Shown piece after piece: positions 1-5,140 of a stretch of DNA of 5,140 bases. Both the position numbers and the translations under genes were made by a program. The DNA is taken from positions 1 through 5,140 of the forward strand of contig JAQVGK010000294.1 in NCBI GenBank assembly GCA_028696755.1, in the 5' to 3' direction. Under the pieces are notes generated by a model. That model had not been told where the DNA came from. It worked only from the letters and a program-made list of their open reading frames with translations, and searched no databases. Numbering within the stretch: the stretch's first letter is position 1; each line of letters starts with the position of its first letter. The stretch is from Bacteroidales bacterium. Lineage in GTDB: Bacteria; Bacteroidota; Bacteroidia; Bacteroidales; ML635J-15.

Positions 1-114
1 TATGCAAGAATCGAAAGTTTTGTTTCCACTGCTCGTAAAAACAATAAAAACATTTTCGAAGAATTAAAGGGCACTTTCGATGGTCAAAATTTTTTAACTT
101 TGCAGGGCAGCTAA
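1..114 (+). CDS. C-terminal end of a probable IS66-family transposase (5'-truncated by the window)
   Basis: Frame 1 is open from the first base to a TAA at 112-114 and encodes 37 residues, starting YARIESFVSTARKNN and ending in a segment with NFLTLQGS. The pattern aRIeSFvSTaRKnnknifeeLkgtF resembles the extreme C-terminus of IS66-type transposases (typically 'RfARIRSyisTaRKqg...fdaL...F'), where it follows the last acidic catalytic residue. No catalytic residue lies inside the window, so the family call rests on this short tail alone, recalled rather than searched. The gene converges on the M16 peptidase gene that ends at 203, with 88 bp between the two stop codons. It could be an intact insertion-sequence gene or a remnant; only sequence to the left would tell. 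A non-transposase protein is possible but less likely. Confidence 0.6.
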   Translation, partial: YARIESFVSTARKNNKNIFEELKGTFDGQNFLTLQGS

Positions 115-206
115 ATAATTACCAAAAATGTAAGATTAGAGTTTGATTTTTTGCTTAAATATTGAACTCAATTAAGTGCTGTACTAATAAATTATCGTAT
201 GCTTAC
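1..206 (+). mobile_element. Possible right end of an IS66-like insertion sequence
   Basis: If the 37-codon tail at 1-114 is an IS66 transposase, the element should end a short way downstream in a terminal inverted repeat. IS66-family ends usually begin GTAA (often GTAAGC) read inward, so the right end should read ...TTAC on this strand. GCTTAC occurs at 201-206, 92 bp beyond the stop codon; a bare TTAC at 119-122 is a weaker alternative. The left end and the 8-bp target duplication cannot be seen, so the boundary is an inference. With the 206 boundary, the insertion sequence would supply the stop codon of the neighbouring M16 gene. Confidence 0.3.
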
Positions 207-212
207 ATTTTT
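124..212. repeat. 11-bp perfect inverted repeat AAAAATGTAAG between convergent genes
   Basis: AAAAATGTAAG at 124-134 recurs on the opposite strand at 202-212, with 67 bp between the arms. The right arm overlaps the stop codon of the M16 gene (203-205). The arms are too far apart and too AT-rich for a normal intrinsic terminator. They could be linked to an insertion-sequence end, act as a bidirectional structure, or be chance in AT-rich sequence. The 88 bp between the two stop codons (115-202) shows no other recognisable element. Confidence 0.35.
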
Positions 213-1480
213 CCTGCAACAACAGTATGAAAACCTTCATGTCCCAGATATTTCTGTGCACATTTAAGCAAATCAACGCTATTGATGTTTCTAACTCTTT
301 CGGTTTGCTTTTTTATGAATGTTGCAGAGCGGCCTGTTGTAATCAGTTTTTCCCAGATTGCTGCTGTTTGAAAAACTCCATCAAATGCTGCCAACATATC
401 TCCACTTATAAAATTTTGAACAAGTTTTAACTCAGAAACTGGAATTTTATTTGTGCGTAATTTTTCGATTTCTTTAAATATTTCATCAACAGCGTTTTTT
501 GTAACATCAGCTCCAACATCAGCAGTAATTTTAAGTGCTACGCAGTCGTTATATTCTGCAATAAAAGACCCAATGCCGTATGTGTAGCCTTTATCTTCTC
601 GTATATTTTTCATTAAGCGCGATCCGAAATATCCACCAAGCACTGTGTTTAAAATTCCGATATCTATCAGTTCATCTTCAGTTAGTTTTCCAAGATTTTT
701 CCCAATGTATAAACTTGACTGAACAGCCTCGGGTATTTCGATATATCTAAGAAAATTTTGCGATTCAGTTGCTGTTGCTGTGTTATGAGATATTATATTT
801 CTGTTGCCAAAACTATTGCCTAAATAGCGGCTGCATAATTCAACAGTCTGCGAATCGGCCATACCAGCGATTTGGATAAAGCAATTTGCAGACGAGTAAT
901 AATCATTGACAAATTTTCGAATTTCATCCAGTTTAAGTTTTGAAGGATCTTCGGGTGTAATTAATGCTCCACGAGGATGTGAGTCTCCGAAAAGCTGATT
1001 GTTAAGTCCTTTCATCGCATTGTACTTGGTCTTGCGGAGGTTGTTGCGAATAGCTTCACGATTTTTTGTCTGTAAAATCTCGAATTCTTTTTGAGGAAGT
1101 GATGGATTTTTTAATAAATCTGCAAAAACCGGCAATACATCACTAAAGTACCTTTGAGGAACATATAGTCGAAGTCCGGCAGTGTCGTTTCCGGTAAAGC
1201 TTTCGATAAAAGCACCGTAAAAATCGAAATATTCTGCTGTTTCGTTTGGCGTCATCCCAACTGGTGATTCTTTTAGTAACGAATTTGTAAATATTGCCTG
1301 AAGCTTTTTAGTTTCTCTCTCAATCCCAGCATTAAAAACCACATCAAGTTTAATTACTGGTGAATTTTGTGATGGGAAAAGATATGTGGAAATTCCATTG
1401 CCAAGTTTATGTTTTTCGGGGCGGCGAAAGTTAATTCCTTTAATTTCCTTAACAGCCGGACTTGTTTTTCTATTTATCAT
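203..1480 (-). CDS. M16-family peptidase-like protein, non-catalytic (R/Y-pair) subunit
   Basis: The 425-residue protein is the second member of an M16 pair. Its N-terminal half (about residues 25-170) has the M16 fold pattern: HKLGNGISTYLF, then FNAG at 49-52. Where active members have HxxEH it reads AIFTNSLL (62-69), so the zinc ligands are absent. The C-terminal half (about 180-370) carries GGYFGSRLMKNIREDKGYTYG (282-302), with the R/Y pair (R294, Y301) that binds substrate backbone in M16B proteins. The length is normal for a single M16B subunit. No signal peptide is visible, so a cytoplasmic location is inferred. The ATG at 1480 begins one base after the upstream gene's stop and follows a purine-rich AAAAAAGAAG, which supports translational coupling. 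Inferred role: structural and substrate-binding partner of the active subunit in a heterodimeric peptidase. The protein ends abruptly in VVAGKM, and its stop codon may come from an insertion-sequence end. Confidence 0.9.
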   Translation of the reverse strand: MINRKTSPAVKEIKGINFRRPEKHKLGNGISTYLFPSQNSPVIKLDVVFNAGIERETKKLQAIFTNSLLKESPVGMTPNETAEYFDFYGAFIESFTGNDTAGLRLYVPQRYFSDVLPVFADLLKNPSLPQKEFEILQTKNREAIRNNLRKTKYNAMKGLNNQLFGDSHPRGALITPEDPSKLKLDEIRKFVNDYYSSANCFIQIAGMADSQTVELCSRYLGNSFGNRNIISHNTATATESQNFLRYIEIPEAVQSSLYIGKNLGKLTEDELIDIGILNTVLGGYFGSRLMKNIREDKGYTYGIGSFIAEYNDCVALKITADVGADVTKNAVDEIFKEIEKLRTNKIPVSELKLVQNFISGDMLAAFDGVFQTAAIWEKLITTGRSATFIKKQTERVRNINSVDLLKCAQKYLGHEGFHTVVAGKM

Positions 1481-1481
1481 T

Positions 1482-2723
1482 TTACTTCTTTTTTGATTTG
1501 TAGTAAATACAACTTAAATTGCCGTCTCTGAATAGTTCGCTTGCAACCCTTACAATATCTTCCTTTTTTACCGATAATATCTTTTCTTCAATATCATTAA
1601 TCATTGAAGCATCGCCCAGCCATTCGTAATATGCGAGCTCCATTGCTATGTTTAAAACCCCTATCTTCGAAAACAGTTGAGTAGATAATGATTTGTTTTT
1701 TACTTTGTCGAGATCACGTGCACTAAAATCGCCTTGTATTATTCGGTTTAGTTCATTTTTAATTTCGGATTCGGCAGTGTCGAAACTTGTTGTGTCGAAG
1801 AGTTTTGCATTTATCATAAATAGGCCTGGATCGAGGCTACCTTGAATATATGCTTCGACTTCGGGGAAAAGCTTTTTCTCTTTGATAAGAGTTCGGTTAA
1901 AAAATGAAGATCTTCCGTTTGACAATAAATCCGAAATTAAGTCGGCTGCAAAATAGTCATTATCTTTTCGACCACACATGTGATAAGCCATGTAAATTGC
2001 GTTGGCAGGTACATCTCTTTCAAGAATCTGTGTTCTTTTTTCTGTTTGAATTGGCTCTTGTGGAATTTGTCTGCTTGGCACATTTCTAGGTGGAATATCA
2101 CCAAACCATTTTTTACACAGCTTCTCCATGGCAGATGTCTCAACATCACCTGCTATGACAAGTACCGCATTGTTCGGAGCATAATGTTTATAGAAAAATT
2201 CTTTTACATCTTTAAGCGAGGCTCCTGTAATATGACTAATTTCTTTTCCAATTGTTGACCATTGGTAGGGGTGAACTTTGTATGCCAATGGACGTAGGAA
2301 AAGTGAAACATCCCCATAAGGCTGATTGAAATATCTTTGTCTAAACTCTTCGGAAACCACGTTGCGCTGAACATCTAAGCTCTTTTTCGAGAAAGCAAGC
2401 TCCAACATTCGGTCCGATTCTAGATAAAATGCAGTCTCGAGATTCTGCTTTGGAACTGTTATGTAATAATTTGTATGGTCATTGTTTGTAAAGGCATTGT
2501 TTTCTCCACCAGCTTTCTGCAAAACTGTATCATAGTTTTTTATGTTTTTCGAGCCGCCAAACATTAAATGCTCAAAAAGGTGCGCAAAACCAGTTCTGTC
2601 TGGATTTTCGTCGCGTGCGCCAACATCATATAGAATGTTGAAGGCAACCATGGGAGTAGATTTATCTTTATAAACAATAACACGCAGTCCATTTTCTAAA
2701 GTAAACTTATCGTAGTTTATCAT
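1482..2723 (-). CDS. M16-family zinc metallopeptidase, catalytic subunit
   Basis: This 413-residue protein is the active member of the M16 pair. It opens with INYDKFTLENGLRVIVYKD, the usual M16 start. The inverted zinc motif HLFEH lies at residues 48-52 (H48 and H52 zinc ligands, E51 catalytic base), and the third ligand is one of E125/E126 in NVVSEEFRQR, about 74 residues later as the family requires. A Peptidase_M16_C domain follows (about 150-330). There the R/Y pair is lost: the matching stretch reads LIKEKKLFPEV, with K281 in place of Arg and no aligned Tyr. The downstream subunit keeps that pair, so the two proteins are complementary. The frame stays open to a TTG at 2768, but I chose the ATG at 2723. 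It begins the conserved domain directly, the extra 15 residues are not a signal peptide, and a good promoter lies at 2741-2770, inside the longer version. Expected activity is cleavage of peptides or small unfolded proteins, probably in the cytoplasm; the substrate is unknown. Confidence 0.92.
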   Translation of the reverse strand: MINYDKFTLENGLRVIVYKDKSTPMVAFNILYDVGARDENPDRTGFAHLFEHLMFGGSKNIKNYDTVLQKAGGENNAFTNNDHTNYYITVPKQNLETAFYLESDRMLELAFSKKSLDVQRNVVSEEFRQRYFNQPYGDVSLFLRPLAYKVHPYQWSTIGKEISHITGASLKDVKEFFYKHYAPNNAVLVIAGDVETSAMEKLCKKWFGDIPPRNVPSRQIPQEPIQTEKRTQILERDVPANAIYMAYHMCGRKDNDYFAADLISDLLSNGRSSFFNRTLIKEKKLFPEVEAYIQGSLDPGLFMINAKLFDTTSFDTAESEIKNELNRIIQGDFSARDLDKVKNKSLSTQLFSKIGVLNIAMELAYYEWLGDASMINDIEEKILSVKKEDIVRVASELFRDGNLSCIYYKSKKK

Positions 2724-2740
2724 AGGTAATAATTTATTGT

Positions 2741-2770
2741 CAAAGATAAAATAATTCGGACAAACCAAAA
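2741..2770 (-). promoter_or_regulatory. Bacteroidota-type promoter for the M16 peptidase pair
   Basis: On the minus strand TATCTTTG (2748-2741) matches the -7 consensus TAnnTTTG exactly. TTTTG (2770-2766) lies 17 bases upstream as a -33 element, slightly closer than the usual 19 or so. Transcription would start near 2735, leaving a leader of only about 12 bases before the ATG at 2723. This supports that start and separate expression from the upstream MerR gene, although readthrough cannot be excluded. Confidence 0.6.
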
Positions 2771-2780
2771 CATTAATAAT

Positions 2781-2825
2781 AGTTTGAAAATCTGAGAGCT
2801 TGATTTTGGCTCCGAAGTTTGAAAA
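2781..2825. repeat. 10-bp direct repeat AGTTTGAAAA upstream of the peptidase promoter
   Basis: AGTTTGAAAA occurs at 2781-2790 and again at 2816-2825, 35 bp apart start to start. Both copies lie just upstream of the predicted -33 element and downstream of the MerR stop codon at 2834. The position suits an activator site, but the sequence is AT-rich and short, so chance remains likely. No convincing terminator for the MerR gene is seen here; a weak GGAGC/GCTCT stem around 2794-2812 has no T-tract. Confidence 0.25.
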
Positions 2826-2833
2826 ATTAATTG

Positions 2834-3709
2834 TTAGAGCGACTTATTTAGTACCTCTAAATTTCTGATATAATAAACTTTATTTGGTATTTTTTTCCAC
2901 GATTCGTTCATTATTTTACCACTTACAATATTCTTGGCAGCTGGGAACGTTTCTTCAAGTACTTTGAAATAAGAAATGAGCTTAAAATCTGTTATTTTAT
3001 CATTAAATTCTGTATATACTAAATCGGGATTTATTTTACCTTTCATCTCACTAATGTACTCAGGACTTAATTGGTTAATGTAAAGGTGGATTTTATAATT
3101 TTTAATAGCAGCTAAGAAATATACAAGACTCAATTTTGCAGGAACATTTTTATGATCCGATTGAAAAATTAGAATTTCACGAACCGAGCGTCCTGGTTTT
3201 CTTTCTTTTTCGGCAGTAACTAACGATTTTACAATAATTCTATTTAAAAAATATTCTTCATAGAAAGGTTCGATGCTTCTCACTAACCATAATTGTCTAA
3301 TTTTATCAATTAAAGGTCCTAAAACTGAAACAACAAATTCCGAAGCTAGCATTTTGTCGAGAATTTTATCAAAATGCAAATCAAAACCTTCAATGTCCTT
3401 ATCAATCATGCGAAGTAACAACTCGTTTATGTAGGTCGATTCCGACTGTTGATTGAGGAATGCGGTTTCGCACATTTCCGAAATCTGCTCTGCAGAGAGT
3501 AATGACAATTTATTGGGTTTATAGCCTTTACTCATTAAATAAGAAATTTGTAATATCTTTCTTAAATCATCTTTTGTATAACGCCTGATATTCGTATTTG
3601 TACGAACTGGACTAAGCAATTCGTAGCGTTTTTCCCACATTCGAATTGACGAACACTTGATGCCGCTTATAACTTCAAGCTCCTTGATACTGTATGTCTC
3701 TTTTGTCAT
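2834..3709 (-). CDS. MerR-family transcriptional regulator with a CarH/LitR-like (degenerate cobalamin-binding) C-terminal half
   Basis: The 291-residue protein starts with a MerR winged helix-turn-helix (residues 6-75): YSIKELEVISGI, SSIRMWEKRYELLSP (compare the usual 'LRyWErRyglL.P') and NIRRYTKDDL. Residues 90-165 look like the four-helix B12-binding bundle: IRQLWLVRSIEPFYEEY matches the W-x9-EH pattern at W141 and E151, but the following His is E152. Residues 177-265 look like a Rossmann-type B12-binding domain, with ILIFQSDHKNVPAKLSL in the place of the DxHxxG loop. H186 may correspond to the lower axial His, but the Gly is Val. The family normally represses DNA in the dark with adenosylcobalamin or senses B12; here ligand binding is doubtful. 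The only cysteines are C19 and C80. The ATG at 3709 follows a pyrimidine-rich leader without Shine-Dalgarno, normal for this phylum. It is divergent from the NuoE-like gene, so it may control that operon and itself. Confidence 0.85.
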   Translation of the reverse strand: MTKETYSIKELEVISGIKCSSIRMWEKRYELLSPVRTNTNIRRYTKDDLRKILQISYLMSKGYKPNKLSLLSAEQISEMCETAFLNQQSESTYINELLLRMIDKDIEGFDLHFDKILDKMLASEFVVSVLGPLIDKIRQLWLVRSIEPFYEEYFLNRIIVKSLVTAEKERKPGRSVREILIFQSDHKNVPAKLSLVYFLAAIKNYKIHLYINQLSPEYISEMKGKINPDLVYTEFNDKITDFKLISYFKVLEETFPAAKNIVSGKIMNESWKKIPNKVYYIRNLEVLNKSL

Positions 3710-3726
3710 AGAAGAAGAGGGTGAAA

Positions 3727-3777
3727 TTGAACTTTTTTAATTATTGTACAAATATATAAAAATTTAAATAAGTTCAA
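3727..3777. promoter_or_regulatory. Inverted repeat across the MerR promoter, candidate autoregulatory operator
   Basis: TTGAACTTTTTTAA at 3727-3740 is repeated on the other strand at 3777-3764 as TTGAACTTATTTAA. The arms match at 13 of 14 positions, with the outer eight bases TTGAACTT identical, and lie 23 bp apart. One arm sits over the -33 and spacer region of the MerR promoter, the other just past the predicted start point, with the -7 element between. Only one arm would be transcribed, so this is more likely a DNA-level operator than an RNA hairpin. A separate palindrome TTGTACAA (3744-3751) overlaps the -7 box. Binding by the MerR-like protein is inferred from position only. Confidence 0.45.
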
Positions 3778-3778
3778 A
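3749..3778 (-). promoter_or_regulatory. Bacteroidota-type promoter for the MerR-like gene
   Basis: On the minus strand TATATTTG (3756-3749) is an exact TAnnTTTG -7 element. TTTG (3778-3775) lies 18 bases upstream as the -33 element. Predicted transcription starts near 3743, giving a leader of about 34 bases to the ATG at 3709. The arms of a long inverted repeat cover the -33 region and the start point. Confidence 0.65.
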
Positions 3779-3896
3779 TATTTTAATGTTATTTTTAAAA
3801 ACTGCCAAAAATAGTATTATCATGCTGCTTTCATTTATGCAATGGTTTAAGCGAAACAAGAAGGGGATAAAAGATTTTTGTTGTTTTTAAAACATT

Positions 3897-3933
3897 ATTG
3901 TTAATAAAATAACATTGTTTATTCAATAACAAT
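3897..3933. promoter_or_regulatory. Inverted and direct repeats around the -33 element of the NuoE/NuoF-like operon promoter
   Basis: ATTGTTA (3897-3903) and TAACAAT (3927-3933) form a perfect 7-bp inverted repeat with a 23-bp interior. AATAACA also recurs as a direct repeat at 3908-3914 and 3925-3931, 17 bp apart. The cluster surrounds the -33 TTG (3915-3917) and enters the spacer, where a regulator could block or assist RNA polymerase. The AT-rich composition makes part of this expected by chance. The stretch between the two promoters (about 3780-3895) holds nothing else I can support. Confidence 0.35.
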
Positions 3934-3944
3934 TCGTATATTTG
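3915..3944 (+). promoter_or_regulatory. Bacteroidota-type promoter for the NuoE/NuoF-like operon
   Basis: TTG (3915-3917) and TATATTTG (3937-3944) are separated by 19 bases, matching the -33/-7 consensus spacing and an exact TAnnTTTG. Transcription would start near 3950, about 15 bases before the ATG at 3966. That favours this ATG over the in-frame TTG at 3957. Confidence 0.7.
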
Positions 3945-3965
3945 CAGTAAATATTATTGAGTTTC

Positions 3966-4409
3966 ATGGAAGAATATCTTGAAAGTTTAAAAAACAATAT
4001 TGAGAAGCATGATATATTGCCTATACTGCAAGGGTTTCAGCTGAAATTCGGATATTTGACGCAAGATTTTATTTTGAAATTGAGTGAGCGTTCAGGTATC
4101 TCTGCCGGCAGCATATATAGTACTGCCAGTTTTTATTCACAGTTCAGATTTTCACCAATACCTAAATATAAAATCAAGGTTTGTTCTGGCACTTCTTGTC
4201 ATGTAAATTCAATTGAATCTGTTAAAGAAGAAATATTAAAGCAAACTGGTCTTGATAAAACCTCTAAACCGAGCGACTCTAAATATAGCATTGAGTTTGT
4301 TAATTGTTTAGGGGCATGTGCTAAAGGACCAGTGATTGAAATTAATGGAAAATATTTTACAGGAGTTAAAAGCCGCGACGTTAAGGACATTATTGCAAAT
4401 TTGGATTAA
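3966..4409 (+). CDS. NuoE/HndA/HydC-family thioredoxin-like [2Fe-2S] subunit of an NAD(P)H-linked oxidoreductase
   Basis: The 147-residue protein has the NuoE layout. A helical N-terminal part (1-65) contains [20 protein letters not shown] and the typical [17 protein letters not shown] segment. A thioredoxin-like ferredoxin domain (66-147) follows, with all four cluster cysteines in the family's Cx4C...Cx3C pattern: C73 and C78 (VCSGTSCH), C114 and C118 ([11 protein letters not shown]). The single [2Fe-2S] cluster exchanges electrons with the flavoprotein partner, here the next gene two bases downstream. The length fits the short soluble forms of the family. An upstream TTG at 3957 would add three residues, but the ATG sits at the normal distance from the promoter. 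The pair could belong to an NAD(P)-linked [FeFe]-hydrogenase, a formate dehydrogenase or another soluble complex. No complex I genes are nearby, so I do not use the nuoE symbol. Location is cytoplasmic. Confidence 0.92.
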   Translation: MEEYLESLKNNIEKHDILPILQGFQLKFGYLTQDFILKLSERSGISAGSIYSTASFYSQFRFSPIPKYKIKVCSGTSCHVNSIESVKEEILKQTGLDKTSKPSDSKYSIEFVNCLGACAKGPVIEINGKYFTGVKSRDVKDIIANLD

Positions 4410-4411
4410 GG

Positions 4412-5140
4412 ATGGATTTTTCGAAACAGGATATATTAAAGCAGTTGAATTCAGCGACAAATAAATCTTTCTCTGCAAGTTTGTCGCGCAAAGAAATTCT
4501 CGTTCCTCATGTTTATGTGGAGCGCAGTACGTGCAGTATAATTGCAGGAATAGATGAAACTATTTCTGAGTTTAGAAGTTATTTTAAAGAGTATGGGATT
4601 GATTATGTTTTGATTGAAACTGGATGCAAAGGACATTGCGACTGTGATCCTGCCGTTAGTATTCAATTGCCTGGCAGAGCTGCCTTGTCGTTTCGTAATG
4701 TTTATTTTAATAAAGTCTCTTTAATTCTCGATAGTATCCTGAATAATATTTTACCTGAAAAAAGTTTAATCCTTGGTCAGTATCCTCATGCAGATCTTAA
4801 CTCATGGCCTGATATTCCTTATATTGACGAATTGCCTTTTTTTCGAAATCAAAAACGTAATTTAACAAAGCTAAGCGGAATAATTGAACCAAATTCGATC
4901 GAATCATTTGTAAATCATGGCGGTTACGCTGCTTTTGCTAAAATTATGACAAGCAAGACGCCTTCTGATGTTTGCGAAATTATCGAGAGCAGTGGATTGC
5001 GCGGTAGAGGAGGAGGAGGATTTTATACAGGATTAAAGTTGCGAATGGCACTCGATAATTCTGCGTCAAAAAAGTACTTTATTTGTAATGCTGATGAGAG
5101 CGACCCAGGTTCTTTTTCGGGAAGAATGTTGATAGAGAGT
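4412..5140 (+). CDS. NuoF/HndC/HydB-family FMN- and NAD(P)(H)-binding subunit with N-terminal ferredoxin-like domain (3'-truncated by the window)
   Basis: The frame is open from the ATG at 4412 to the window end (243 codons, no stop), so the C-terminal half is missing. Residues 30-112 form a degenerate thioredoxin-like ferredoxin domain: [12 protein letters not shown] (C41) and [16 protein letters not shown] (C72, C76, C78), resembling the extra N-terminal domain of HndC/HydB. Residues 145-243 begin the NuoF core: [15 protein letters not shown] (195-209) is the glycine-rich FMN/NADH-binding loop (usually GRGGAGFPTG), and [14 protein letters not shown] (225-238) is the flavin-pocket segment (usually NADE..PG...DR, with the Asp of DR replaced by Gly here). 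It should move electrons between NAD(P)(H), FMN and the iron-sulphur clusters, in a complex with the NuoE-like protein. The start lies two bases after the upstream stop (TAAGGATG), so translation is probably coupled. Specificity for NAD or NADP cannot be judged. Confidence 0.92.
   Translation, partial: MDFSKQDILKQLNSATNKSFSASLSRKEILVPHVYVERSTCSIIAGIDETISEFRSYFKEYGIDYVLIETGCKGHCDCDPAVSIQLPGRAALSFRNVYFNKVSLILDSILNNILPEKSLILGQYPHADLNSWPDIPYIDELPFFRNQKRNLTKLSGIIEPNSIESFVNHGGYAAFAKIMTSKTPSDVCEIIESSGLRGRGGGGFYTGLKLRMALDNSASKKYFICNADESDPGSFSGRMLIES

Noticed and set aside
150..180. Weak hairpin CTTAA...TTAAG as a bidirectional terminator between the transposase tail and the M16 gene
   Set aside because: The stem is only about five A/T-rich pairs with a bulge and no clean T-tract, so it is not a convincing intrinsic terminator.
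227..430. Plus-strand open frame of 67 codons, rich in Cys and Phe
   Set aside because: It lies entirely antisense to the well-supported M16 partner gene and has no family signature, so it is a shadow frame.
1904..2258. Overlapping open frames on both strands of 61, 92 and 70 codons
   Set aside because: All lie within the catalytic M16 gene in other frames and lack recognisable domains.
2724..2768. Fifteen-residue N-terminal extension of the catalytic M16 protein from a TTG codon
   Set aside because: The predicted promoter overlaps this stretch, the residues are not a signal peptide, and the ATG at 2723 starts the conserved domain directly.
2794..2812. GGAGC/GCTCT stem after the MerR gene as a terminator
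   Set aside because: It has a short stem and no following T-run on the transcribed strand.
3786..3890. A 34-codon plus-strand reading frame (MLFLKTAKNS...DFCCF) in the divergent intergenic region, hydrophobic then basic
   Set aside because: It has no ribosome-binding or promoter support, lies between two divergent promoters, and short open frames are expected in AT-rich DNA. Conservation in relatives would be needed to call it.
4199..4390. Minus-strand frame of 63 codons within the NuoE-like gene
   Set aside because: It is antisense to the conserved cysteine-motif region and shows no family resemblance.
4451..4666. Minus-strand frame of 71 codons
   Set aside because: It is antisense to the N-terminal domain of the NuoF-like gene, whose plus-strand frame has clear NuoF motifs and runs to the window end.

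Overview
The window looks like chromosomal DNA of an AT-rich member of the Bacteroidota, most likely an anaerobic or facultative one. Three promoters upstream of predicted genes match the TTTG/TTG...TAnnTTTG pattern typical of that phylum, start codons lack strong Shine-Dalgarno sequences, and the proteins read as Bacteroidota-type family members. This placement rests on pattern recognition, since no database search was possible.

Layout, left to right. (a) Positions 1-114 (+) hold the last 37 codons of a protein that reads like the C-terminus of an IS66-family transposase, so an insertion sequence probably abuts the left edge. (b) Positions 203-2723 (-) hold two M16-family metallopeptidase genes one base apart. 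The promoter-proximal gene carries the zinc motif HxxEH. The distal gene lacks it but has the R/Y pair that the first has lost, so together they look like one heterodimeric peptidase. (c) Positions 2834-3709 (-) hold a MerR-family regulator with a C-terminal half resembling the CarH/LitR cobalamin-binding module, with several B12-contact residues replaced. (d) Positions 3710-3965 are a 256-bp divergent control region with one promoter per direction and two inverted repeats. (e) Positions 3966-5140 (+) hold a NuoE/HndA-type [2Fe-2S] subunit followed two bases later by a NuoF/HndC-type flavoprotein that runs off the right edge.

How the parts may work together. The NuoE-like and NuoF-like proteins would form the NAD(P)H-oxidising or NAD(P)-reducing module of a soluble complex. 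The extra N-terminal ferredoxin-like domain on the NuoF-like protein favours an HndA/HndC or HydC/HydB arrangement, as in NAD(P)-linked [FeFe]-hydrogenases, over respiratory complex I; the catalytic subunit would then lie beyond 5140. The MerR-like gene is divergent from this operon and may control it, itself, or both. The M16 pair has its own promoter and no obvious functional link to the redox genes. No tRNA, rRNA, CRISPR array, riboswitch or convincing intrinsic terminator was found.
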